Assembly: GCF_020410765.1 (NCBI RefSeq)
Contig: NZ_CP084541.1
Span: 4,607,001 to 4,671,000, forward strand
Source of the DNA: Streptomyces marincola
GTDB taxonomy: Bacteria > Actinomycetota > Actinomycetes > Streptomycetales > Streptomycetaceae
Direction of reading: 5' to 3'
Length of the DNA stretch: 64,000 nucleotides
The position numbers were made by a program, and so were the translations under genes. The notes beneath the pieces were generated by a model. The model made no database searches. It was not told the DNA's origin and saw only the letters and a list, made by a program, of their open reading frames with translations. This document shows positions 41,316-49,424 of the stretch, in pieces. Each line of letters begins with the position of its first letter. Positions within the stretch are counted from its first letter, which is position 1.

Positions 41316-42161
41316 CTACGCGGTCGCGGTGCCGTGCCGGCCGTGGTGGCGGGCGCGGGCGCGGGTGTGGATGAGGCCGGAGCCGGGGTCGCGGTGGACA
41401 TCGACGTCGATGCCGTAGGCGTCGGTGAGGAGGGCGGGCGTCATGACGGTCTCCGGCGGCCCGGCGGCGGCGATCCGGCCGCCGACGAGCAGCACGATGT
41501 CGTCGGCCACCGCGGCGGCCTGGTCGAGGTCGTGCAGCACGAGCCCGACCGCGATGCCCTCGCGGTCGGCCAAGTCGCGTACGATGTCCAGGAGTTCGAC
41601 CTGATAGCGCAGGTCGAGGAACGTCGTCGGCTCGTCCAGGAGCAGCACGGGGGTGTCCTGCGCCAGGCAGCCGGCGAGCCAGACCCGTTGCAGCTGCCCG
41701 CCGGAGAGGCTGTCGACGGGCCGGTCGGCGAGGCCGGAGACGCCGGTCATCTCCATGACCCGCTGGACGACCTCGGGCCCTTCGGTGTCGCCGGGTCCCC
41801 AGCGCGGGCGGTGCGGGTGGCGGCCGTAGGCGACGACCTCGCGGACGGTGACCCCGCCGGGGGTGGGGCGGGCCTGGGACAGCAGCGTGACGCGCCGGGC
41901 GAGTTCACGGGGCGAGAGCTCGCGGACGGCCGCGCCGTCGGCCAGTTCGATCCGCCCGGCCATCGCGGGGTGGAGGGCGGCCATCGTGCGCAGCAGCGTG
42001 GACTTGCCGCTGCCGTTGGGGCCGATGAGCGCGGTCACCCGCCCCGCGGCCAGCCGGACGGAGGCGTCGTCCACCACGGGCGTGCCGCGGTAGCCCGCGC
42101 GCACGCCGTTCGCCCGCATCGCCGCCGGAGCGACGTCCGTTGAGTGCACTGTCACGCGCAC
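41316..42161 (-). CDS. Siderophore ABC transporter ATPase
   Basis: About 281 residues, or less if a downstream start is used. Walker A is ALIGPNGSGKSTLL, the signature SLSGGQLQRVWLA, Walker B VLLLDEPTTFLDL and the switch His in VLHDLDQAAA. First gene of the second siderophore importer. The upstream iron box touches the GTG at 42161, so if the promoter lies in the box, translation probably starts later, for example at GTG 42155 or ATG 42119 (MRANGVRAGY). Confidence 0.9.
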   Translation of the reverse strand: MRVTVHSTDVAPAAMRANGVRAGYRGTPVVDDASVRLAAGRVTALIGPNGSGKSTLLRTMAALHPAMAGRIELADGAAVRELSPRELARRVTLLSQARPTPGGVTVREVVAYGRHPHRPRWGPGDTEGPEVVQRVMEMTGVSGLADRPVDSLSGGQLQRVWLAGCLAQDTPVLLLDEPTTFLDLRYQVELLDIVRDLADREGIAVGLVLHDLDQAAAVADDIVLLVGGRIAAAGPPETVMTPALLTDAYGIDVDVHRDPGSGLIHTRARARHHGRHGTATA

Positions 42162-42180
42162 TAAGGTAAGGCATACCTAA
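42162..42180 (-). promoter_or_regulatory. DtxR/IdeR (DmdR1)-type iron box
   Basis: On the minus strand, TTAGGTATGCCTTACCTTA matches about 15 of 19 positions of the actinobacterial iron-box palindrome (TTAGGTTAGSCTAACCTAA). It predicts repression of the importer operon by Fe(II)-bound DtxR-family protein. Confidence 0.8.
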
Positions 42181-42181
42181 G

Positions 42182-42489
42182 TCTGGTCCTCGCGCGGCCC
42201 GCCCCCCGGGAGGCCCGGGGGCGGGCGGACCGGCGCCGGCGGGGCGGCGCGCATGGTGGCGGTCCGGTGCCGCACGGTCAACCCGTCGCGCGTCAGTTTC
42301 TGTCGTTTATTGAGTAATGCAGCGGCGTGGACAGTTAGTTTTCGTGCAATTCCGTGCTGCACGACTCTTGACCCTGTGCGGACCCGGCGGACATGCTGCC
42401 CGGGCATTCACCCGTACCGGATCGCCCTTCGGTGGTATCGCGGGTGCGGTGAATCGATTCATCCCCGCGACGACGCGAAGGAGCACCGG
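42182..42489. promoter_or_regulatory. Control region between the iron importer and the sugar importer
   Basis: About 308 bp. It holds TTGACC at 42368, a possible -35, and the palindrome TGAATCGATTCA at 42450-42461, and is AT-rich near 42295-42350. No other gene is convincing. Confidence 0.5.
42450..42461. promoter_or_regulatory. LacI-type operator palindrome
   Basis: TGAATCGATTCA is a perfect palindrome with the central CG typical of LacI-family operators, and symmetry extends with one mismatch to 17 bp. It sits 28 bp before the first gene of the sugar importer. No LacI-family gene is in the window. Confidence 0.5.
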
Positions 42490-42603
42490 ATGGGCCTGTC
42501 GAACGCCCGCCCCACGATCCGGGAGAGCATCCGGGAAGGCATCCGGGAGGGAATCCGCGAGGGAACGACCGCGGCGCCGAAGGGCGCGGGGGCGCCGCGA
42601 TGA
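42490..42603 (+). CDS. 37-residue leader peptide with Ile-Arg-Glu repeats
   Basis: A short gene with a plausible ribosome-binding site (AAGGAG, ending about 5 bases before the ATG). It encodes MGLSNARPT, then IRES-IREG-IREG-IREG and a short Ala/Pro-rich tail. The repeat is a 12-bp DNA repeat (ATCCGGGAGRGN). The stop overlaps the permease start (ATGA), so its translation would couple to the transporter. No family is recognised. It may be a leader peptide or a small amphipathic membrane-associated helix. Confidence 0.55.
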   Translation: MGLSNARPTIRESIREGIREGIREGTTAAPKGAGAPR

Positions 42604-43559
42604 GCGCGCTGGGCGAATTCCGGTCCCTCAGCCGTTCGCGCTCCCGGCGCGGAGCGGCGGGAAAGGCGAAGGACGGCCGGGAGCACGACAACCGGGACGG
42701 CAGGGCCGCCCTGTTCTTTCTCGCGCCGTGGCTGATCGGACTGCTCGGCATCACGCTCGGCCCGATGATCGCGTCGCTCTACCTCGCGTTCACGGACTAC
42801 AACCTGCTCCAGGACCCGCGGTTCACCGGCCTCGACAACATCCGCCGGATGTTCTCCGACGACCGGCTCGCGCAGTCCCTCCGCGTGACGTTCACCTACG
42901 TCGTCGTCGCCGTGCCGCTCCAACTCGCCGCCGCCCTCGGCCTGGCCCTGCTGCTCGACCGGGGCATCCGGGGCCTTCCGCTCTACCGGTCCATCCTCTA
43001 CCTGCCCTCACTGCTCGGCGCGAGCGTCGCCATCGCGGTGCTGTGGCGCCTCGTGTTCGGCAACGAGGGGCTGCTGAACGCCTTCCTCGCGCTGTTCGGC
43101 GCCGAGGGGCCCGGCTGGGTGGCCGACCCGGACACCGCGCTCGGCACGCTGATCATCCTGCACGTGTGGACCTTCGGCGCGCCGATGGTGATCTTCCTGG
43201 CCGGCCTGCGCCAGATACCGCGCGAGCTGTACGAGGCGGCGGCGACCGACGGGGCCTCAAGGCGGCGGCAGTTGTTCTCGATCACGCTGCCGCTGCTCAG
43301 CCCCATCATCTTCTTCAACCTGGTGCTCGGCCTCATCGGCAGCTTCCAGTCGTTCACCCAGGCGTACATCGTGTCCAACGGGACCGGCGGGCCGAGCGAC
43401 TCCACGCTCTTCTTCTCGCTCTACCTCTACCAGGAGGGCTTCACGAGCTTCCGCATGGGCTACGCGTCGGCGCTCGCCTGGCTGCTGCTGATCATCATCG
43501 GGGCGTTCACGGCCCTGAACTTCTGGGCCTCCAAGTATTGGGTCTTCTACCATGACTGA
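42600..43559 (+). CDS. Carbohydrate ABC transporter permease (MalF-like)
   Basis: A 319-residue inner-membrane permease with six hydrophobic segments (FFLAPWLIGLLGITLGPMIA is the first) and the EAA loop (YEAAATDGASRRRQLFSITL) that contacts the ATPase. The family imports sugars or oligosaccharides. No ATPase gene is in the operon; a shared MsiK-type ATPase, as usual in Streptomyces, is likely. It is coupled upstream to the 37-residue peptide and overlaps the second permease gene by 8 bp. Confidence 0.92.
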   Translation: MSALGEFRSLSRSRSRRGAAGKAKDGREHDNRDGRAALFFLAPWLIGLLGITLGPMIASLYLAFTDYNLLQDPRFTGLDNIRRMFSDDRLAQSLRVTFTYVVVAVPLQLAAALGLALLLDRGIRGLPLYRSILYLPSLLGASVAIAVLWRLVFGNEGLLNAFLALFGAEGPGWVADPDTALGTLIILHVWTFGAPMVIFLAGLRQIPRELYEAAATDGASRRRQLFSITLPLLSPIIFFNLVLGLIGSFQSFTQAYIVSNGTGGPSDSTLFFSLYLYQEGFTSFRMGYASALAWLLLIIIGAFTALNFWASKYWVFYHD

Positions 43560-44475
43560 CGCGCTCACCCCCACCGCGCGGCCCGCGCCCACGCGGGGCC
43601 GGCCGCCCGAGCCGCACCGTCCTCCCGAAGGCCGCGGCCGTTCCGCGCGCCGCCGCCTGATGAGCGTGCTCAAGCACGCGGGACTGATCCTGGTCTCGCT
43701 GATCATGCTGTATCCACTGCTGTGGATGGTGGCGAGTTCGCTCCGGCCGAACGCGGACATCTTCGACCACCCGGGCCTGTTCATCGACACCTTCGATTTC
43801 GATCACTATCCCAACGGCTGGGACGCCCTGAGCTATCCGTTCAGCACGTATCTGATGAATTCCGCGCTGGTCGTGCTCGGTTCGGTGATCGGCAATCTCG
43901 TGTCCTGCTCGATGGCGGCCTACGCGTTCGCCCGGCTGCGCTTCCGCTTCAGGAAACTCGCGTTCCTGGTCATGCTCGTCACCATCATGCTGCCGGTGCA
44001 CGTACTGATCATTCCGCAGTACGTGTTCTACGCCCAGCTCGACTGGATCAACACCTTCCTGCCGCTCATCGTGCCGAAACTGCTCGCCACGGACGCGTTC
44101 TTCATCTTCCTGATGGTGCAGTTCATCCGCGGCATCCCGCGCGAACTCGACGAGGCGGCCCGCATCGACGGCGCCGGGCACGCGCGGATCTACGGGCAGA
44201 TCATGCTGCCCCTCATGGTCCCCGCGCTGGCCACCACGGCGATCTTCACGTTCATCTGGACGTGGAACGACTTCTTCACCCAGCTGATCTTCATGACCGA
44301 ACCCGGTCTGTACACGGTGCCGGTGGCGCTCAGGTCGTTCATCGACGCCCAGACCACGTCCGACTTCGGCGCGATGTTCGCCATGAGCGTCGTGTCGCTG
44401 ATCCCGGTGTTCCTGGTGTTCCTGTTCGGCCAGCGGTTCCTGCTCCGCGGCATCGCCACCACCGGCGGCAAGTAG
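43552..44475 (+). CDS. Carbohydrate ABC transporter permease (MalG-like)
   Basis: A 307-residue permease partnering the previous one. After a Pro/Arg-rich cytoplasmic start come six membrane segments and the EAA loop (ELDEAARIDGAGHARIYGQI), ending QRFLLRGIATTGGK as usual for MalG relatives. Start ATG at 43552 within the end of the first permease gene. The sugar is not identifiable. Confidence 0.92.
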   Translation: MTDALTPTARPAPTRGRPPEPHRPPEGRGRSARRRLMSVLKHAGLILVSLIMLYPLLWMVASSLRPNADIFDHPGLFIDTFDFDHYPNGWDALSYPFSTYLMNSALVVLGSVIGNLVSCSMAAYAFARLRFRFRKLAFLVMLVTIMLPVHVLIIPQYVFYAQLDWINTFLPLIVPKLLATDAFFIFLMVQFIRGIPRELDEAARIDGAGHARIYGQIMLPLMVPALATTAIFTFIWTWNDFFTQLIFMTEPGLYTVPVALRSFIDAQTTSDFGAMFAMSVVSLIPVFLVFLFGQRFLLRGIATTGGK

Positions 44476-44513
44476 CGGTCCCGGCGGGCAGGAGAAGGCA
44501 AGAGAGGGAGAAC

Positions 44514-45872
44514 ATGACCGACGCGCAACGGGCCGCAACGACCGCCGCGGACGGCCGCCGGCCCCGACGCGGCCCGCGCGCAGCGCTCGCGGCGGCGACC
44601 GCGCTTCCGGTGCTCGCCGCCTGCGGCGTGGGCGCGGAACCCGTCCACCACCCCGAGCTGTCGGATGGCGAGGTGACCATCTCGTTCGCCTGGTGGGGCG
44701 CCGACGCGCGCACCCAGCAGACCCTGGAGGCCATCGAGCTGTTCGAGCGGGAGCACCCGAACATCGAAGTGGACCCGCAGTATTCCGACTGGGTGGGCTA
44801 CTGGGACCGGCTGGCCACCACGACCGCCGCCGGCGACATGCCGGACGTCACGCAGTTCGACCAGCTGTACCTGGCCTCCTACGCCGACCGCGGCGCCCTG
44901 CTCGACCTCGCGACGGTCTCCAACATCCTCGATCCGTCCGCGCTGGGCGAGGACATCCTCGAATCCGGGCGCGTCGGCGGCGACCTGTACGCGCTGGCCA
45001 CCGGCGCCACGACGAACGGCATCCTCATCAACACCACCCTGTTCGAGCGGTACGGCGTGGAGCTGCCCGACACGGCCGACTGGACCTGGGAGGAGTTCGA
45101 ACGGGTCGCCGTCGAGCTGACGGAGGCGTCGGACGGCGAGGTGCACGGCGTGAGCCCGTTCGGCATCGACACCTTCAGCCTCACCGTCTGGGCCCGCCAG
45201 CACGGCGGCAACCTGTTCGACGACGAGGGGAACCTGATCCTCGACGCGGACGTGCTGGCCGGCTACTGGCAGCGCGTGCGCGACTTCGTGGCCAGCGGCG
45301 CCGCGCCGTCCGTTCCCCACATCAGCGAGTCCATCGGACTGCCGCTCGACCAGACCCCCATGGTGACGGGCGAGACCGCGCTGGGGTTCATCCCCGCCGG
45401 GCAGTTCATCGCCTTCCAGGCGGCGGGCCCCGAGTTCGACTACGCCCTCGCGGACTGGCCCACGGACGAGGACGCCCCGGAGGGCTTCCAGTACCTCAAG
45501 CCGTCCATGTACTGGGCCGCCGCCTCGACCACGGAACACCCCGCGGAGGCCGCGCTGCTGATCGACTTCCTGGTCAACGACACGCGCGTCGCGGACATCT
45601 TCGGCCTCGACCGCGGCGAACCGGGCAACCCGGCCTTCCGGGAGGCGATGCGGGACAGCCTGGACGAGCCGGGCCAGGAGTCGCTGGCCTTCACGGAGGC
45701 GATGGCGGAAGAGGTCGGCGACACGCCCCCGATCACCCCGAACGGCGCGAGCGACGTCGACCTGGTCCTCCAGCGGCACTTCCTCGACATGCTGCACGGG
45801 GACGCCTCCCCGCGCGAGGCGGCCGAGGGGTTCCTGGGCGAGCTGAACGACTCGATCACCGCCGCCAGCTGA
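44514..45872 (+). CDS. Sugar ABC transporter substrate-binding lipoprotein
   Basis: A 452-residue extracytoplasmic binding protein of the MalE type. A twin-Arg-rich N-terminus leads to the lipobox LPVLAACG, then EVTISFAWWGADARTQQTLE, FEREHPNIEVDPQYSDWVGY, AAGDMPDVTQFDQLYLASYA and VTGETALGFIPAGQFIAFQA. The fold suits mono- or oligosaccharides. It is third in the operon, 38 bp after the second permease, behind AGAGAGGGAG. A paired hairpin region ends the operon. Confidence 0.92.
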   Translation: MTDAQRAATTAADGRRPRRGPRAALAAATALPVLAACGVGAEPVHHPELSDGEVTISFAWWGADARTQQTLEAIELFEREHPNIEVDPQYSDWVGYWDRLATTTAAGDMPDVTQFDQLYLASYADRGALLDLATVSNILDPSALGEDILESGRVGGDLYALATGATTNGILINTTLFERYGVELPDTADWTWEEFERVAVELTEASDGEVHGVSPFGIDTFSLTVWARQHGGNLFDDEGNLILDADVLAGYWQRVRDFVASGAAPSVPHISESIGLPLDQTPMVTGETALGFIPAGQFIAFQAAGPEFDYALADWPTDEDAPEGFQYLKPSMYWAAASTTEHPAEAALLIDFLVNDTRVADIFGLDRGEPGNPAFREAMRDSLDEPGQESLAFTEAMAEEVGDTPPITPNGASDVDLVLQRHFLDMLHGDASPREAAEGFLGELNDSITAAS

Positions 45873-45898
45873 ACGCCCGCCCGCCGGGGGTGCGTCCG

Positions 45899-45946
45899 GC
45901 CCCGTGCACGGGGCGCGTGCGCAGGCGCGCGCCCGGGCCGGGCGCG
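45899..45946. terminator. Two adjacent hairpins ending the sugar-importer operon
   Basis: A perfect 16-bp palindrome (45899-45914) and a 9-bp-arm hairpin (45928-45946) lie between the convergent importer and flavin-protein genes and probably terminate both. Confidence 0.65.
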
Positions 45947-45958
45947 GCGGGCCGGGGG

Positions 45959-46687
45959 CTACGCGCGGCAGCGGGCCGGGTCCTGGCCTGGGCGGCGGTA
46001 GTGCGCGAGGTAGTCGGGGGTCGGCACGGTGTCGGGCACCCAGTCGGCCCGCCGGGGCGTGCCGTACACCTCGCACACCGGAACGATCCCGGCCCACACG
46101 TCCTTGATCTCCTCGCCCTCCTCCTTCTCCGGGCCGCCGTCGTACGACTTCAGCGTGGCCTCGTTGAGTGCGATGCGCAGCACCCCGGTCTCGGCCAGCT
46201 CCTCGGTCGTGGGCGGGCGCAGCTTCCCCTCGCGCCCCCACACGGCGTGGGCGAGAAGGACGCGCAGCGCCTCGCCCTTCGTCAGCTCACCGGCCGGGGC
46301 GCGCACCGGCACGGGGTAGGCGTTGCCGTGCACGACGACGGACCGGTAGCGGACGGCGTGGTAGAAGGACGAGCGCGCGATCACGAGCCCGTCGACCAGG
46401 GTCACGGTGAGGCACACGGGAACGCCGCGCTGCCCCTGCTCGGCCATCCGGTACAGGCGCGACCCGGTCGCGCCGTGCAGGATCAGCTGGTCGTCGCGCC
46501 GCCCGTACAGCGTCGGCAGCACCACGGGCGCGCCGTCGCTGACGAAGCCCACGTGGCACACCCAGCCCTCGTCCAGCGCGTCGAGCACCGGGCGCACCTG
46601 GTGGGTCAGGCGGTCGGGGAGCCGCCCGCCGCGCATCCGGTCGGTCTGCGTCGTGGGGTACTCGGGTGAGCCCGGGGCTTGCGGCAC
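45959..46687 (-). CDS. Pyridoxamine-phosphate-oxidase-fold flavin-binding protein
   Basis: A 242-residue split-barrel protein of the Nim/PPOX type. EGWVCHVGFVSDGAPVVLPT, LILHGATGSRLYRMAEQGQR and VCLTVTLVDGLVIARSSFYH form the barrel and flavin/phosphate site; YRSVVVHGNAY follows. These proteins bind FMN or F420-like cofactors, with varied or unknown reactions. The longer C-terminal part (EEIKDVWAGIVPVCEVYGTP) is normal for this branch. GTG start behind AGGAGG. Confidence 0.85.
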   Translation of the reverse strand: MPQAPGSPEYPTTQTDRMRGGRLPDRLTHQVRPVLDALDEGWVCHVGFVSDGAPVVLPTLYGRRDDQLILHGATGSRLYRMAEQGQRGVPVCLTVTLVDGLVIARSSFYHAVRYRSVVVHGNAYPVPVRAPAGELTKGEALRVLLAHAVWGREGKLRPPTTEELAETGVLRIALNEATLKSYDGGPEKEEGEEIKDVWAGIVPVCEVYGTPRRADWVPDTVPTPDYLAHYRRPGQDPARCRA

Positions 46688-46811
46688 GGCGGCCTCCTGG
46701 CACGCTCGGCGGTGGTGAGTCCGCGGCCATCGTCACCGCGCCGCCGGCCCGGCGCACGCGGGCGGCTGCGCGGGAGTGACAGGGTCGGGCGGGGGCGCGC
46801 CGCCGCGGTGG

Positions 46812-47899
46812 TCACGCGGGCCCGCCGGGGCGGCAGTCGCGCAGTTCGCACGCGGGGCCGTGCCCGAGGAGTTCGCCGGCCACGAGGCGTCCGACCGTGG
46901 GGGCGAGGGTGACCGCCGAGTGCAGCACGGCCGTGTAGAGCGAACGGTCCCGCGTCAGGTGGCCGATGACCGGCCCCCGCGCGGGCACCGGGCGGGCGCC
47001 GACGCGGCAGTCGAGCAGCCGCCAGCCGGCGCCGCCGCGGAAGGCCGCCCGCAGGCGCCGCATCGTGCTTTCGGCCGGCACCCGGGCCGGGGGGACCGGG
47101 CCGTCCGCCGGGCAGGGCGCGACCACGAGCAGGCGGCCCGGGCGGACCTCGCGCACCTCGAACTCCGGTGTCGCCACGATGCCGTTCACCGATCCGGCGG
47201 GGGCCGCGACCTCAAGGAGGCAGGCGGGGGACACGGCCACGGGCAGGTCGATGCCCAGCGGCTCGCACAGCGCGCGGGTCCCCGTTCCCGCCGCGAGCAC
47301 CACCGTGCCGGCCGGCAGGAACCCCGCCGCGGTCGACACGCCCTTCACCCGCCCCCGAACCGTGTCGACGGCGGTCACGGAGGCGTCGTGGACCACCCGT
47401 GCCCCGTGCGCGCGTGCCGCGGCCACCAGCGCCCGGGTCGCGGCCACGGGGTCGACGCCGGCGTCGCTCGGGGTGTGGACGGCGTACGCGGGGACGTCGA
47501 GGAGACGGGGTTCGAGCGCGGCGACCTCGGCGCCCGTCACCCGGCGGCTGCCCGGCACGGGCCCGGCCTCCCCGTGCGCCCCTCCAAGCGCGGCGCGTTC
47601 CTCGCCGTCGGGGGCGGGCCAGGTGAGGGAGCCCGTGCGCCGCACGGCGTAGCCGGGCACGGCCTCTTCGAGCCCGCGGTGGTCGGCGAGCACGGAGCCG
47701 CGCAGGTCCCGTGCGCCGCCTGGCCACTGGCCGCTGTGTTGGCCGATCCAGGCGAAATCCAGGCGAAGGAATCGCCGGTCACTCCCCGGGCCGGTGAGGA
47801 CTTCCCTTCGACGAGGGTCACCGAGGCGCCACCGCGGGCCAGGTGGTAGGCGACCGAGGAGCCGACGATTCCCGCGCCGACGACCACGATGTCGGGCAT
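46812..47899 (-). pseudogene. FAD-dependent oxidoreductase (DAO family), frameshifted by an 11-bp duplication
   Basis: The N-terminal 50 residues (MPDIVVVGAGIVGSSVAYHL, GASVTLVEG) form the FAD-binding Rossmann unit of a glycine/D-amino-acid oxidase-type protein. The remaining 300 residues, from WPGGARDLRGSVLADHRGLE onward, lie in another frame. The junction is a perfect tandem duplication of 11 bp (47746-47756 and 47757-47767, minus strand TTCGCCTGGAT). Removing one copy restores a continuous 358-residue protein reading GDSFAWIGQHSGQWP. The downstream frame shows no other damage, so the event looks recent and could be reversible. Its original substrate, probably an amino or imino acid, is unknown. 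Confidence 0.82.
47746..47767. repeat. Perfect 11-bp tandem duplication
   Basis: ATCCAGGCGAA is present twice in direct succession on the plus strand. The unit length is not a multiple of three, and the copy number decides whether the oxidoreductase gene is in frame. Confidence 0.9.
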
Positions 47900-48113
47900 G
47901 CGCTTCTCCCAGGTGGCACGACGTCCGTCCGCGCCGGGCGCGCGGTGCCGCTCCACGGTCCCCGCGCGCGCCCGCGCGCGCAATGGGATTGACGGCGCCT
48001 CGGCGCGCATCGCGGCGCGGGCCCGTTCCGGCGCGACTCATCGGCCGTGCCTATGGGTGCCATCGGCAACGCGTGTTGGACACCGCGCCCGGGCGGCCGG
48101 TTGACTCGGTGGC

Positions 48114-49205
48114 ATGACCACGCCTCGCACCGGCAGGACGTTCCGGATCGCCGCCATCCCCGCCGACGGCGTGGGCAAGGAGGTGGTCGCCGCGGGCCGG
48201 GCCGTGCTCGACGCCCTGGCGAAGGGCTCGGGCGGCGCGTTCGCCTTCGCGTGGGAGGAGTTCCCGTGGGGCTGCGGGCACTACGCGGCCACCGGCCGGA
48301 TGATGGACGAGGACGGTCTTGAGCGCCTGAAGGCGTTCGACGCCGTCTACTTCGGCGCCGTCGGCTGGCCGACCGTGCCCGACCACGTCAGCCTCTGGGG
48401 GCTGCGGCTGGCCATCTGCCAGGGCTTCGACCAGTGGGCCAACGTCCGCCCTGTGCACTTCCTGCCCGGCGTCCGCAGCCCGCTGCGCGCCGCGGACGAC
48501 CACGACCTGGACTGGGTCGTGGTGCGCGAGAACAGCGAGGGCGAGTACGCGGGGCTCGGCGGGCGCAACCTGTCGGCCCGCGGCCCCGGCGGCGAGGTCG
48601 CGGTGCAGTCGTCGCTGTTCACGGAGGTGGGGTGCGAACGCGTCATCCGCTTCGCCTTCGACCTCGCCCGCACCCGCGCCAGGCGCAAGGTGTCGAGCGT
48701 GACCAAGAGCAACGCGCAGCAGCACGGCATGGTGCTGTGGGACGAGGTCTTCCGCCGCGTGGCCGGGGACTACCCGGACGTGGAGACCGAGAGCGTGCTG
48801 GTGGACGCGATGGCCGCCAAGTTCGTCCTGCGCCCGCAGGACCTCTCCGTCGTGGTGGCCTCCAACCTCCACGCCGACATCCTCTCCGACCTCGGCAGCG
48901 CGCTCGCCGGCTCCCTCGGCCTGGCCGCGAGCGCCAACCTCAACCCGGAACGGCGCTACCCCAGCATGTTCGAGCCGGTGCACGGCTCCGCGCCCGACAT
49001 CGCGGGCCGCGGCCTGGCCAACCCGGTCGGCGCGGTGGGCAGCGCGGCCCTGATGCTCGACCACCTCGGGCTGCCGGACGAGGCGGCCAGGCTGCACCGC
49101 GCGATCGCGGCCACCACGGCGGCCGGGGTGCTCACCCCCGACGTCGGCGGCTCGGCCGGCACCGACGAGGTGACCGCCGCGCTCATCGGCGCGCTGGACG
49201 GCTGA
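48114..49205 (+). CDS. Tartrate/D-malate dehydrogenase (isopropylmalate dehydrogenase family)
   Basis: A 363-residue NAD-dependent beta-decarboxylating dehydrogenase. IAAIPADGVGKEVVAAGRAV begins the family fold, DWVVVRENSEGEYAGLGGRN is the substrate loop, and VTKSNAQQHGMVLWDE, DAMAAKFVLRPQDLSVVVAS and LHADILSDLGSALAGSLGL carry the metal and cofactor sites. FGAVGWPTVPDHVSLWGLRL is typical of the tartrate/D-malate branch rather than LeuB. It is divergent from the broken oxidoreductase. It would oxidise tartrate or D-malate in the cytoplasm. Confidence 0.88.
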   Translation: MTTPRTGRTFRIAAIPADGVGKEVVAAGRAVLDALAKGSGGAFAFAWEEFPWGCGHYAATGRMMDEDGLERLKAFDAVYFGAVGWPTVPDHVSLWGLRLAICQGFDQWANVRPVHFLPGVRSPLRAADDHDLDWVVVRENSEGEYAGLGGRNLSARGPGGEVAVQSSLFTEVGCERVIRFAFDLARTRARRKVSSVTKSNAQQHGMVLWDEVFRRVAGDYPDVETESVLVDAMAAKFVLRPQDLSVVVASNLHADILSDLGSALAGSLGLAASANLNPERRYPSMFEPVHGSAPDIAGRGLANPVGAVGSAALMLDHLGLPDEAARLHRAIAATTAAGVLTPDVGGSAGTDEVTAALIGALDG

Positions 49206-49229
49206 GCGCCCGCGCGCCGGGCGCGTCCG

Positions 49230-49249
49230 GGGCGCTCGTGCGAGCGCCC
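49230..49249 (+). terminator. Terminator after the tartrate dehydrogenase gene
   Basis: GGGCGCTCG and its complement are separated by two bases, 24 bp past the stop codon. Confidence 0.55.
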
Positions 49250-49424
49250 GGCGGCGGATGTGTGCCGGTAGTGAAAAGCCGTGCGGGAAAAGGAAGTTGG
49301 CGGGTCAGGCGTCCTTGTGCATTCCTGTGGACCCGCTGATTATTCACAGGGAGAGCCTGTGCCGCTGCCCTTGTCATGCGCATGGCTTTACTGATCGTGC
49401 TCACACCGATGAGAGGAACCCTGG

